From NCBI RefSeq assembly GCF_014696825.1, contig NZ_JACJQU010000001.1, positions 372,001 through 436,000 on the forward strand: DNA of 64,000 bases. The letters are read 5' to 3'. The DNA comes from Anabaena sphaerica FACHB-251. GTDB lineage: Bacteria; Cyanobacteriota; Cyanobacteriia; Cyanobacteriales; Nostocaceae. The notes below the pieces were generated by a model. That model was not told the origin of the DNA. It searched no databases and saw only the letters and a program-made list of their open reading frames with translations. Made by a program: the position numbers and the translations under genes. This document shows, piece by piece, positions 8,728 through 17,003 of this stretch; position 1 is the first letter of the stretch, and the number at the start of each line of letters is the position of its first letter.

Positions 8728-9648
8728 TTATTTTGCCCCTAAAATGCTTGCCAGTAAAGCTTTTTGAGCGTGTAATCGATTCTCTGCCTGATCCCAAACT
8801 TTTGATTGAGAACCTTCGATTACTTCATCGGTAATTTCTTCACCACGATGGGCTGGTAAACAGTGTAAAACAATTGCCTCTGGATCGGCAAGACTTAATA
8901 ATTGTTCAGAAATTTGATAGGGTTGGAAAATTGGGAACCGATTATCAGCTTCTGCTTCTTGTCCCATACTTGCCCAAACATCAGTATAAAGAACTTGTGC
9001 GCCCTTAGCTGCTGCTTCTGGATCATGGGTGAGAATAACTTCAGTTTTACCATCAGCTATAGCCCTAGCTTTTTCCACAATTTCTGCATCTGGTGCATAT
9101 CCCGAAGGAAAAGCTACCCTCACATTCATTCCTACCAAAGCACAACCCAACATCAGGGAATTAGCCACATTATTGCCATCTCCGACGTAGGTAAGAGTTA
9201 AACCAGCCAGAGTGCCAAAACTCTCTTGAATCGTTAATAAATCAGCCAATACCTGACAGGGATGTTCTAAATCTGTCAGGGCATTAATTACCGGAATTTT
9301 GGCATAATTAGCAAAAATTTCCAAATCCCGCTGGGCAAAAGTGCGAATTGCCAGGATATCCAAATAACGATCCAATACCCTAGCAGTATCCTGTATAGGT
9401 TCACCCCGACTAACTTGTGTGACATTAGGATTAAGGTCAATTACCTGTCCACCAAGTTGGTACATAGCGACCGTAAAACTGACTCTTGTTCGAGTTGAAG
9501 CCTTAGAGAACAATAAACCCAACACCTGATCACAATGCAACTTTAGCTTTTGTGACTTGAGTAGGGTTGCCATTTCTAGAACTTCTTGCAGTTCTGTGGA
9601 ACTCAGATCCGCCAGACCTAATAAATCTCGTCCGATCAATGCTGCCAT
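8728..9648 (-). CDS. argF: ornithine carbamoyltransferase
   Basis: A 306-residue enzyme when started at ATG 9648 (MAALIGRDLLGLADL), the usual length for the family. The frame extends upstream only to a TTG. It transfers the carbamoyl group from carbamoyl phosphate to ornithine to give citrulline in arginine synthesis. The carbamoyl-phosphate site STRTRVSF and the ornithine-site HCLPAHRGEE are both present and intact. The next gene downstream is lexA, about 160 bp away with its own operator. No unusual feature was seen. Confidence 0.94.
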   Translation of the reverse strand: MAALIGRDLLGLADLSSTELQEVLEMATLLKSQKLKLHCDQVLGLLFSKASTRTRVSFTVAMYQLGGQVIDLNPNVTQVSRGEPIQDTARVLDRYLDILAIRTFAQRDLEIFANYAKIPVINALTDLEHPCQVLADLLTIQESFGTLAGLTLTYVGDGNNVANSLMLGCALVGMNVRVAFPSGYAPDAEIVEKARAIADGKTEVILTHDPEAAAKGAQVLYTDVWASMGQEAEADNRFPIFQPYQISEQLLSLADPEAIVLHCLPAHRGEEITDEVIEGSQSKVWDQAENRLHAQKALLASILGAK

Positions 9649-9949
9649 GCTGATGATTTGTAAATAATAATGATGTTTTTCTGTGTCTTCACTCAGCTGC
9701 GTCAACAGGAATACAGTCTTAAAACTGTACCAAATATTGTTGCCTTGATCTACGGGATTGCAGATAGCTTGGTGATAAATGATAAATTTTCAACTTCTAT
9801 ACACAATTTCGCTTTTTATACAAATATCTTCGCGCTGAAAATTAACCATGATGCAAGGAAGAAATTTTTTTGTCAAAAACACTAGACAAATTTCTGGTTT
9901 ATGATATTATTGGAAATCGGTGGATGTCTTAAACATCATTACCGAACAC

Positions 9950-10021
9950 GCCAGCATAGCACAGTGGTAGTGCATCCGACTTGTAATCGGAAGGTCGCGA
10001 GTTCAAATCCCGCTGCTGGCT
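9950..10021 (+). tRNA. trnT: tRNA-Thr (TGT)
   Basis: A full cloverleaf can be folded. Acceptor arms GCCAGCA (9950-9956) and TGCTGGC (10014-10020) pair. The D arm contains AGTGGTAGTGC. Anticodon stems TCCGA/TCGGA enclose loop CTTGTAA with anticodon TGT at 9982-9984. The T arm holds GTTCAAATC. The discriminator base is T and CCA is not encoded. Anticodon TGT reads ACA and related threonine codons. Confidence 0.95.
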
Positions 10022-10362
10022 CTTGTGTCTTCACTAAACACTTATAGAAATTAAGTTAGTATTCTATTGTTTAAGCTGCCTAAATCCATTTTAGGTACAC
10101 TGCTAATACAAAGTTTAGATGCCGCTGATTAGAATAGACATCTCCGGTAATTAAATGTGCGTGGTTTGAAACCCTTGTAGAGACGTTCCGGCGGAACGTC
10201 TCTACCATATTTCCGGAGAGGTCTAATAATGATGTTAATAAAAATTAACCGTAGATAAACGCAGATAGACGCAGATAAAAAGGGCTAAATTCATAGATTT
10301 TACGATTCTGTGCAAACTCATATTAAATTGGTAGAACATCATACTGTTTATAGGAAAGCAAT
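10022..10362. other. intergenic stretch with two dispersed repeats
   Basis: This 341-base spacer lies between tRNA-Thr and the aldo/keto reductase gene. It holds the GTAGAGACGTTCC hairpin at 10177-10205 and an AAACGCAGATAGACGCAGATAA repeat near 10257-10278. Related copies of the latter occur at 30321-30342, 35861-35891 and 35955-35975. No ORF with family features was seen. Confidence 0.6.
10177..10205. repeat. GTAGAGACGTTCCG palindromic repeat
   Basis: Arms GTAGAGACGTTCCG and CGGAACGTCTCTAC form a perfect 14-base inverted repeat around one base. A half copy, GAACGTCTCTAC, occurs near 52273. Palindromes of this sequence are dispersed through Nostocales genomes. It could also act as a transcription stop, but there is no T-run. 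Confidence 0.75.
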
Positions 10363-11343
10363 ATGCAAACTAACCAAACATTATCCTTACCGAGTATGGG
10401 ATGTGGAACTTGGGCATGGGGAAACCAACTGCTTTGGGGATACAATGAAAGCATGGATGACCAACTACAACAGGTATTTAACCTCTGTGTGAGTAATGGT
10501 GTCACTCTGTTTGATACTGGAGATTCTTATGGTACAGGAAGATTAAATGGACGTAGTGAGTCACTTTTAGGAAAGTTTGCTAAAGAATATCAAGGATTAA
10601 ATCAAAATAATATTTGTATTGCTACTAAGCTGGCCGCTTATCCTTGGAGATGGACAAGAAAATCAATTATTTCTGCTTGTAATGCTTCTGCTAAAAGATT
10701 AGGGAAAAACGTTGATTTAGTGCAGATGCACTGGTCAACAGCTAATTATGCACCTTGGCAAGAAGTAGGTTTATTAGATGGTTTAGCTGATTTATATGCA
10801 CAAGGTTTAGTTAAAGGTGTAGGTTTATCTAATTACGGTACAAAAAGATTATTGTGGGTACATAAAAAATTTCAGGAAAGGGGAATACCGATTAAAACTT
10901 TGCAGGTGCAATATTCCTTATTATCTACCTATCCAGTCACGGAATTAGGTTTAAAAGATGTATGTGATGATTTGGGAATTAAATTAATTGCTTATAGTCC
11001 TTTAGCTTTGGGTTTATTAACAGGTAAGTTTGCAGAAAATGGCAAATTTCCTAAAGGTGTAAGGGGTTTTTTATTTAAACAAATCTTACCAGGGATTAAG
11101 GGAGTTTTAGGAACATTAAAAGAAATAGCAGAACAGAGAAATAAAACTATGTCACAGGTTGCTATTAATTGGTGTATTTGTAAAGGTGCAATTCCTATTC
11201 CTGGGGCGAAAAGTCTGGAACAAGCACAGCAAAATATAAGTGCTTTAGGTTGGTTGTTGAGTGATGGGGAAGTTACAGAATTAGATAGTGCTGCGGCTAA
11301 GTCTGAGAAGAAGATGGTGCAGAATATTTTTCAGACAAAGTGA
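10363..11343 (+). CDS. aldo/keto reductase
   Basis: A 326-residue AKR-superfamily oxidoreductase. The catalytic tetrad is visible: Asp51 and Tyr56 in FDTGDSYG, Lys89 in IATKLAAYPW and His123 in VQMHW. The nucleotide-binding end IPIPGAKSLEQAQQNISALG lies at about residues 276-295. It should reduce carbonyl groups with NADPH through a TIM barrel; the substrate cannot be read from the sequence. It resembles the cyanobacterial and plant group related to pyridoxal reductase-like AKRs. It stands alone, with a tRNA and repeats upstream. Confidence 0.9.
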   Translation: MQTNQTLSLPSMGCGTWAWGNQLLWGYNESMDDQLQQVFNLCVSNGVTLFDTGDSYGTGRLNGRSESLLGKFAKEYQGLNQNNICIATKLAAYPWRWTRKSIISACNASAKRLGKNVDLVQMHWSTANYAPWQEVGLLDGLADLYAQGLVKGVGLSNYGTKRLLWVHKKFQERGIPIKTLQVQYSLLSTYPVTELGLKDVCDDLGIKLIAYSPLALGLLTGKFAENGKFPKGVRGFLFKQILPGIKGVLGTLKEIAEQRNKTMSQVAINWCICKGAIPIPGAKSLEQAQQNISALGWLLSDGEVTELDSAAAKSEKKMVQNIFQTK

Positions 11344-11452
11344 AAGAATTAGGTAAGTAAAAAAGGAAGATTAATGTTATCTTTTGGATAGATACGAAAT
11401 TTACTGAACTATTCGGTTTTAAAATTGTGGAAAAATACATAGGGTATTAATT

Positions 11453-12139
11453 ATGGGTAAACGCCAAACTTATATCGTTAATGGTTCAGTGTTCACAACC
11501 AAAAAAGAACTTGAGAAAAGAATCAGAGAAGATATTGTCAATAAGTATAAGAATGGAGAATATCTTAATAATGAAGATTATACATTTATGTTGGATTTAT
11601 TGAAAAATCATCCATATTATCAAACCAAGATTGGTTGTGGTGTAGTTGCAATGTACATAAACCAAAATCCAGTTTATCGGCAAACGAGAACTTTCTACAT
11701 CATTAGACGGGATAAAACTGAAACTGATTTTAGTTGGACAGAGTGTTTGAAACAGACATCTAAAATTCAAAAGGTAAAACGTGCATTAAGAGCTTTAGTA
11801 GAACCACATATTTTAGAATTTAAAGACAATTTTTTTCAAGTTTGTGGTGGTGTATCTATTTGTGAAATAACAGGAGAAGCAATTAGTTTTACTAATTCTC
11901 ATGTAGACCATCAACCACCAGATACATTTGAATCACTGTTTGAAAGATTTATTCATGAATATAATATTAATATAGACCAACTGGAATTAAAGGATGAACA
12001 AACAGATAATAAATATCAAGACGAAATAGCTGATAAATCTTTGGCATTATCGTGGATAAATTATCATAATACTCATGCAAATCTCAGGGTGATTAGTCCA
12101 TTAGCTAATCTTAGTCATGTGAAGACTAATCCACATTAG
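11453..12139 (+). CDS. DCL family protein (DUF3223) with HNH-like tail
   Basis: A 228-residue protein. Residues 10-110 show the DCL/DUF3223 pattern: FTTKKELEKRIREDI, then DYTFMLDLLKNHPYYQTKIGCG, then FYIIRRDKTETDFSWTEC. DCL proteins act in plastid rRNA processing in plants, while bacterial copies have no established role. The C-terminal half has CEITGE and HVDHQPPDTFESLFERF, followed by WINYHNTHANLRVISPLANLS. This resembles an HNH-nuclease arrangement of the kind found in mobile or defence contexts. The flanking genes are unrelated and no partner gene is evident. The DCL call is fairly firm; the nuclease idea is inference. Confidence 0.7.
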   Translation: MGKRQTYIVNGSVFTTKKELEKRIREDIVNKYKNGEYLNNEDYTFMLDLLKNHPYYQTKIGCGVVAMYINQNPVYRQTRTFYIIRRDKTETDFSWTECLKQTSKIQKVKRALRALVEPHILEFKDNFFQVCGGVSICEITGEAISFTNSHVDHQPPDTFESLFERFIHEYNINIDQLELKDEQTDNKYQDEIADKSLALSWINYHNTHANLRVISPLANLSHVKTNPH

Positions 12140-12230
12140 ATTTATATGTAAAATATCAGAAGTGCAGAATATAACTGATGATTAGCGTTAATTAATACTG
12201 ATTTTATAGGGAGCATTATATATCACTTCA

Positions 12231-12455
12231 TTAAAATTCCGCCAACCCACGAGAAGATTCTACTATTTCTAAACATTCTTTAAGATCATCACCAACCCAC
12301 TTTCCAGCATGACGAAAAATAGATTTTCCTAATCCTGGACAATGAGGAGATTTAGACTGTTTTTGTTTAATCGTTCGGACAATATTCAGTGTTTCAATAA
12401 GTTTTATTTCTGACATTGAATCAATTTCTTGTAGTAGTAATTCCTTGTTGGTCAT
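12231..12455 (-). CDS. antitoxin-like small protein (orphan)
   Basis: A 74-residue protein. Its N-terminal helix region (NKELLLQEIDSMSEIKLIETLNIVRTIKQ) and the tail SIFRHAGKWVGDDLKECLEIV resemble short cyanobacterial antitoxin-like proteins whose C-terminus wraps a PIN or RelE toxin. Here no toxin gene lies beside it: the neighbours on both sides run in the other direction. It may be a solitary antitoxin left after toxin loss, or act on a distant toxin. The function is inferred only from resemblance. Confidence 0.55.
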   Translation of the reverse strand: MTNKELLLQEIDSMSEIKLIETLNIVRTIKQKQSKSPHCPGLGKSIFRHAGKWVGDDLKECLEIVESSRGLAEF

Positions 12456-12572
12456 AATTTTTATCCTCGTAAATCCTAATCCATTTTAATCTATTTGGGT
12501 ATTCAAATGAGTTTTTTATAATCTTACTAATAATCTTTAATAAAACTTTATAATACCCCCAACCCATAAACT

Positions 12573-13448
12573 ATGCGAGAAAAACCAAGATTATATTTCC
12601 CAAAAATTACCAAATTTAACTATCAACCCCAAAGTCAAGATACAAACATAGAAGCTGATGTTTACTTATTTAATAGATTACGAAACCTAACATTAAAACA
12701 ACGCCTAGAAATGTTTATCTCCCATGAAAAAGGCGTAAAAAAACTATGTCTTGTAGGAATTAAATCACGACATCGAAATTTCACTATCCAGGAAATTCGT
12801 GATATCTTCACTCGTGCTGTGCTGGGAGAAAAATTTACTCCTGATTTTCAACCAAAAGGTATTAATGAAAATATGTGGATTCAAGATTCAATTTCTTTAG
12901 CAGGTGAATTACATCAAATTTTTGAATCAATTAATATTTCTTACTATGTAAGTGGTGGTGTTGCGAGTTCTATTCATGGCGAACCTCGTTCTACTCGTGA
13001 TTTAGATTTGGTTATAGAAATTAATCAAAATCAAATAGATTTATTGGTAAAAGCTTTAGAAACATCTGGATATTATTGTCCAGCAGGTGCGGTAGAAGAT
13101 TTGCAAAGTGGTTATGGAAATATGTTGAATATTACCCATACAGAAACTATTGCTAATGCTGATATCTATATTACAGATAATTCACCTTTCGCTATATCAC
13201 AAATGAATCGGAGATTATTAGTTGATTTAGATGGAATACCTACTTTTTGGATAGCTTCAGTAGAAGATATTATTTTACAAAAACTGCGCTGGGGTAAGGG
13301 AAGTAAATCAGAAAAACAATGGCGTGATGTGTTGGGGATAATCAAGTTACAATCAGAAAATTTGGATTATGCTTATTTAGTAGAATGGGCTGAATTGTTA
13401 GATTTAGTTGATGATTTTAGTGAAGTATTAACTCAAGCTGGAATATGA
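12573..13448 (+). CDS. nucleotidyltransferase (AbiEii-like) with N-terminal extension
   Basis: A 291-residue protein. The polymerase-beta-type nucleotidyltransferase core begins near residue 108. GG at 128-129 is followed by EPRSTRDLDLVIE, with the metal-binding pair Asp143/Asp145. A third acidic position may be NADIYI near 190. The segment SVEDIILQKLRWG (about 229-241) is typical of AbiEii/MenT-like nucleotidyltransferases used as toxins. The first 105 residues (LTLKQRLEMF, SRHRNFTIQEIRDIF) form an extra helical domain also seen as separate small cyanobacterial proteins. No AbiEi-type antitoxin gene is adjacent. The substrate is unknown. Confidence 0.68.
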   Translation: MREKPRLYFPKITKFNYQPQSQDTNIEADVYLFNRLRNLTLKQRLEMFISHEKGVKKLCLVGIKSRHRNFTIQEIRDIFTRAVLGEKFTPDFQPKGINENMWIQDSISLAGELHQIFESINISYYVSGGVASSIHGEPRSTRDLDLVIEINQNQIDLLVKALETSGYYCPAGAVEDLQSGYGNMLNITHTETIANADIYITDNSPFAISQMNRRLLVDLDGIPTFWIASVEDIILQKLRWGKGSKSEKQWRDVLGIIKLQSENLDYAYLVEWAELLDLVDDFSEVLTQAGI

Positions 13449-13483
13449 CATGGAAGAGAATAAAAGTTGATGACATTAATTTC

Positions 13484-13516
13484 AGATACCCGACTTCTTC
13501 AAGAATTCGGGTATCT
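13484..13516. terminator. hairpin 3' of the nucleotidyltransferase gene
   Basis: Arms AGATACCCGA and TCGGGTATCT pair perfectly and the stem extends through CTTCTT/AAGAAT with one mismatch. It lies 36 bases after the stop codon. It belongs to the same ACTTCTT..AAGAAGT family as the element at 23614-23648, so it is either a dispersed palindrome or a terminator without a T-tract. Confidence 0.55.
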
Positions 13517-13598
13517 TATGTTCATCATCCCCATAATTTGCTAAACTCCAAAGTTATGAAATATTTATAGAATATTGCGTATTGGGAGCGATCGCAAA

Positions 13599-14825
13599 GT
13601 GACTCAAGGTGAAGGTACAATCAATGTAGAAAATGTCAACTCCCAGGACTATTTATGGAAGTTCTGGCCTGTTGTCCCCCTTTATCCCTACGGTAAACGT
13701 CGCACTATCCGCAAAGAGGTAGTAAAGGATACTATCTGGACATTTGACCAGATGCAGGGAGTTTTCTATGTAGTTGTACCCATCCGCATGACGGTGGTAA
13801 AGTTAGAAAATGGCGGTTTGCTGGTTTATGCACCTGTCGCACCAACAGGAGAATGTATCCGGTTAGTAAATGAGTTGGTAGCAGAACACGGTGAAGTTAA
13901 GTATATAATTTTGCCAACGATATCGGGAATAGAACATAAGGTTTTTGTCGGTCCCTTTGCGCGATGCTTTCCCAATGCACAGGTATTTGTAGCACCGGAA
14001 CAATGGAGTTTTCCCGTAAATTTACCTTTGAGTTGGTTGGGTTTACCAGGAACCCGCACGCAGGTATTACCGGAAGATAGTCAAAAAACGCCTTTTGCTG
14101 ATGAGTTTGATTATGCCATACTTGGACCCATTGATTTAGGTCCTGGTAAGTTTGCAGAGGTGGCTTTTTTCCACCAGCGATCGCACACTCTCTTAGTTAC
14201 AGATACCATAGTTTCTGTACCAGCAGAACCACCAGCGATCGTCCAACTCGACCCCTACCCCTTGCTGTACCACGCAAAAGATAAAGCTTATGATATCGTA
14301 GCCGATACAGCAGAAAACCGTCTTAAAGGATGGCAACGTATAACTTTATTTGCTTTTTACTTTCAGCCCAGTGTGCTGGAAGTACCCAAGTGGAAAGATG
14401 TATTTACCGATGCCTGGAAAGCCCCAGAACGCAGCCTAAAAACATATTTTGGCTTTTTCCCCTTCCAATGGCGACAAGACTGGGAAAGGTCTTATGAAGC
14501 ATTAAGAGGAGATGGACGGATATTTGTAGCGCCGGTTTTACAGAGTTTAATATTAAATCGCGCACCGCAGGAAACAATTAACTGGGCTAATAGAGTTGCA
14601 CAATGGGATTTTCAATGGATAATTCCCTGTCATTTTGATGCACCTATTAAAGCGGAACCGCAGCAATTTAGAAAAGCATTTTCTTTTTTGGAAAAATATC
14701 CCAGTGGGGGTTTAGTTAATAGTAATAGTTATCCTTTACCGGAGGATGATTTTCAGGTTTTAAGAGATATTGATCAGGGGTTGAATAGGTTTAAAATTGT
14801 GCCACCTGCGAGGGATAGGGTGTAG
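13599..14825 (+). CDS. DUF4336 domain-containing protein
   Basis: About 408 residues from a GTG start at 13599. The open frame reaches a TTG at 13575 and the first in-frame ATG lies far inside the conserved part, so a non-ATG start is needed. The product carries DYLWKFWPVVPLYPYGKRRT, TIWTFDQMQGVFYVVVPIRM and IPCHFDAPI near the end. This matches the cyanobacterial/plant DUF4336 family, which has a metallo-beta-lactamase-like fold but lacks the full HxHxDH metal motif. Function is unknown. A HIP1 octamer overlaps the start region and another lies inside the gene at about 14178. Confidence 0.82.
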   Translation: MTQGEGTINVENVNSQDYLWKFWPVVPLYPYGKRRTIRKEVVKDTIWTFDQMQGVFYVVVPIRMTVVKLENGGLLVYAPVAPTGECIRLVNELVAEHGEVKYIILPTISGIEHKVFVGPFARCFPNAQVFVAPEQWSFPVNLPLSWLGLPGTRTQVLPEDSQKTPFADEFDYAILGPIDLGPGKFAEVAFFHQRSHTLLVTDTIVSVPAEPPAIVQLDPYPLLYHAKDKAYDIVADTAENRLKGWQRITLFAFYFQPSVLEVPKWKDVFTDAWKAPERSLKTYFGFFPFQWRQDWERSYEALRGDGRIFVAPVLQSLILNRAPQETINWANRVAQWDFQWIIPCHFDAPIKAEPQQFRKAFSFLEKYPSGGLVNSNSYPLPEDDFQVLRDIDQGLNRFKIVPPARDRV

Positions 14826-14869
14826 GATAAAATATATTAATTAAATTTTGTCTATTTTTGAGGTTATTC

Positions 14870-15481
14870 ATGGCTTTTTATAATGCTGATAATGACTCCA
14901 CTAGCTTTTCAATTTCATGGGTGCGTACACCCAGATATCATTTCGGTGTTTTTGCCCAAGGCTATAGGTTTGCTGCCAATTCGGTGGCTAAAGAACTAAT
15001 TGAATGTGGCGATTTTCCTGATTACAAAGCATATCCCGTTGTTTTTCTCTACCGTCATGCGCTAGAACTACACCTAAAGAATATTATTTATCGAGTAGCA
15101 AAACTGCTCTTTTTCAAGGGTATAGAAAGAATTGATAACAAACTTTATAATACCCATGACTTGAATGATTTGTCACAAAATGCCTATAAAGTGTTAACAA
15201 GTGCATTTCCTGAAGATGAGACACTTCGTAAACTGTTAATAAAAGTGGTGCATATTTCAGAAGAGTTTTCAGAAATTGATAACAATTCATTTGCTTATAG
15301 ATATCCAATTAATAAAGAAGGTCAATATTCAACTAAACCTAATCAAGTTGTGAATTTATCATCGCTAGTTAGTACAATGGATAGTCTTTTAGATGAGTTG
15401 GAAGTAATTGACTGCGGATTGAATATAGAAACTGATATTGCTCAGGAGGCTTATGCAATTCTTGAAAATATCTCAAATTAA
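14870..15481 (+). CDS. hypothetical protein, possibly HEPN-like
   Basis: A 203-residue protein started at ATG 14870, with GAGG 6 bases upstream; an in-frame TTG at 14858 is less likely. It contains WVRTPRYHFGVFAQGYRFAA at the N-terminus and YPVVFLYRHALELHLKNII at about residues 56-74, followed by NTHDLNDL. The RHALELH segment gives an R-x5-H spacing of the sort found in HEPN domains, which include ribonuclease toxins. The match is weak and the family is not one I can name. It lies 44 bp after the DUF4336 gene, so it could be co-transcribed. Confidence 0.6.
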   Translation: MAFYNADNDSTSFSISWVRTPRYHFGVFAQGYRFAANSVAKELIECGDFPDYKAYPVVFLYRHALELHLKNIIYRVAKLLFFKGIERIDNKLYNTHDLNDLSQNAYKVLTSAFPEDETLRKLLIKVVHISEEFSEIDNNSFAYRYPINKEGQYSTKPNQVVNLSSLVSTMDSLLDELEVIDCGLNIETDIAQEAYAILENISN

Positions 15482-15539
15482 TTAGGGAAAAAATGCTCTC
15501 ATCTACGGATAAACTTAAATGTAAGTAAAAACATCGAAA

Positions 15540-15917
15540 TTAATAATCTAATATTTCCCTAATCACGCTCTTTAAATCTGCATCAGCAGGACGTTTTGTA
15601 AACTGCTCATGACTATAAATCCACACAGGCTTGATTACACAAAGTTCTGAATTGACTAAATACATCAGTCGAATTTGTCCAGAAGCACCTTTAGCAAACC
15701 TCAATTCTAGTTTATGAAACGTCCATCCTTCTGGTAAATCAATCTTACCAGGTAAAGGTTCTTGGCGTGAATTTGGAGGATACTGTTCAACAATTAAATC
15801 TTCCAATACTTCTACAATAAATTCAACAAAAGCATCACCGTGAACTTTTCTCAGTTTTTTGAAAGAACGCTTGAAATTATCGGATTCTTCAATCGAGAAG
15901 GGAGTTAAGCCAGTCAC
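15540..15917 (-). CDS. RelE/YafQ-like toxin candidate
   Basis: A 125-residue protein starting at GTG 15917, inside the 3' end of the Panacea gene with a 29-base overlap. FKRSFKKLRKVHGDAF near the start, then a PLPGKIDLPEGWTFHKLELRF segment and GQIRLMYLVNSELCVIKPVWIYSHEQF, follow the alpha-alpha-beta pattern of RelE/ParE superfamily toxins. That family cuts ribosome-bound mRNA or inhibits gyrase. The antitoxin gene lies first, as usual for type II pairs. It differs from classical RelE in being longer, and its catalytic residues cannot be assigned by eye. Confidence 0.65.
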   Translation of the reverse strand: MTGLTPFSIEESDNFKRSFKKLRKVHGDAFVEFIVEVLEDLIVEQYPPNSRQEPLPGKIDLPEGWTFHKLELRFAKGASGQIRLMYLVNSELCVIKPVWIYSHEQFTKRPADADLKSVIREILDY

Positions 15918-16476
15918 GCACTTCTCCTTTCTTAATTCTAGTTTTTGATTCCGAAGTACAAGCTTCTTTCAAAACTTCAGACATTACACTTTGATATGCA
16001 GGATGATCACGTTCTATTAAGTCTAATTTCTGATGACCTAATGCTTTCAAATCCTCCAGCAAAATTGGTTCAGTTGAACTTGCTTGAGGTTGTAAACCCT
16101 TGCGAGCTTTTTTCCAAGGAAACTCCAAATGAGTCATATCACTAAGTCTATAGGCGTGATAACCTCCAAAATATTGCCAAACTTCTTCAAGAAGTTGTTT
16201 CTTATCATCAGGAATCTGTAAAAATGATTCTTGATTAGGAATAGGTAATTGATTAGCTTCAAATTCACTGTAAAGTCTATAAGCAGGAGGACACACAGGA
16301 CCGTATCGCCATGCTTGAATTTCCTCTTCAAATAATGGTTCATCGTACATCGCCAAATGTAAGCTTTGTGAATAATACAGAAGCTTTTGAACTTTCATAT
16401 TCGTCATTTCTGCTTCTATACTGTCTTCATAAGCTCTCGCAATAAAGTAGCGAGCTACATTGAGACAATCAATCAT
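15889..16476 (-). CDS. Panacea-domain antitoxin (DUF4065/SocA-like)
   Basis: A 195-residue protein started at ATG 16476 (MIDCLNVARYFIARAYED); an upstream TTG is less likely. The Panacea/DUF4065 motifs are clear: MKVQKLLYYSQSLHLAMY (about residues 25-42), FEEEIQAWRYGPVCPPAY and LSDMTHLEFPWKKAR. This domain is shared by many unrelated toxin-antitoxin pairs and by SocA/GepA proteins, where it neutralises the toxin directly. The C-terminal extension after about 150 probably contacts the toxin. It overlaps the RelE-like gene by 29 bases, a typical arrangement for a coupled pair. Confidence 0.8.
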   Translation of the reverse strand: MIDCLNVARYFIARAYEDSIEAEMTNMKVQKLLYYSQSLHLAMYDEPLFEEEIQAWRYGPVCPPAYRLYSEFEANQLPIPNQESFLQIPDDKKQLLEEVWQYFGGYHAYRLSDMTHLEFPWKKARKGLQPQASSTEPILLEDLKALGHQKLDLIERDHPAYQSVMSEVLKEACTSESKTRIKKGEVRDWLNSLLD

Positions 16477-16669
16477 TTTAGACTCGCAAATCAAAATAGA
16501 ATGAACACTTTAATAAATTTTAAGGTTCAGTTACATATACTATTATAGTTTGAGTTTATCCGAATAGTACGTTTTTACTAAAAAATCTAGTTTGAAATGT
16601 GTAAAGAAAAGATGAAATAAATCTTTCCTAATTGAGATTACACAGACATAAATCTATCAAACTAAAATA

Positions 16670-16924
16670 TTAGGTTTTTTGATTATCTGATTTAAATCTA
16701 CCAGCAACAAAATCTCGCTTACGCAAATGTTTGGTTTTGCGTTTAGTTACCCTTTCTCTCCACATCCGAAAACTAGATTCTTTCATTTCTCGTCTCATCA
16801 GATTAATTACGTCTTTTTCTGATAAGCCAAATTGAATTTCAATAGCCTCAAAAGGTGTTCTATCTTCCCAGGCCATTTCTATAATGCGATTTATGGTTGT
16901 GGAATCTAGTTCAGGTAACTTCAT
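16670..16924 (-). CDS. DUF2805 (TIGR03643) family protein
   Basis: An 84-residue basic protein with INRIIEMAWEDRTPFEAIEI, FGLSEKDVINLMRREMK, SSFRMWRERVTKRKTKH. This is the fixed pattern of the DUF2805/TIGR03643 family. It has a helix-turn-helix-like arrangement and an Arg/Lys-rich tail that suggest nucleic-acid binding, but no function is established. It stands alone between the Panacea pair and the GTPase gene. Confidence 0.8.
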   Translation of the reverse strand: MKLPELDSTTINRIIEMAWEDRTPFEAIEIQFGLSEKDVINLMRREMKESSFRMWRERVTKRKTKHLRKRDFVAGRFKSDNQKT

Positions 16925-17003
16925 ATTTTTACGAGAATTGTCAAAATAAATGTTTCAGATTTTCTAAATATACAAGTTTAACAAACATCGAAACTACTAA
17001 ATT

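Noticed and set aside
12231-12455. Complete toxin-antitoxin pair with the nucleotidyltransferase at 12573
   Set aside because: The two genes are divergent, 117 bases apart, and the small protein does not resemble the AbiEi antitoxin. No coupling is seen.
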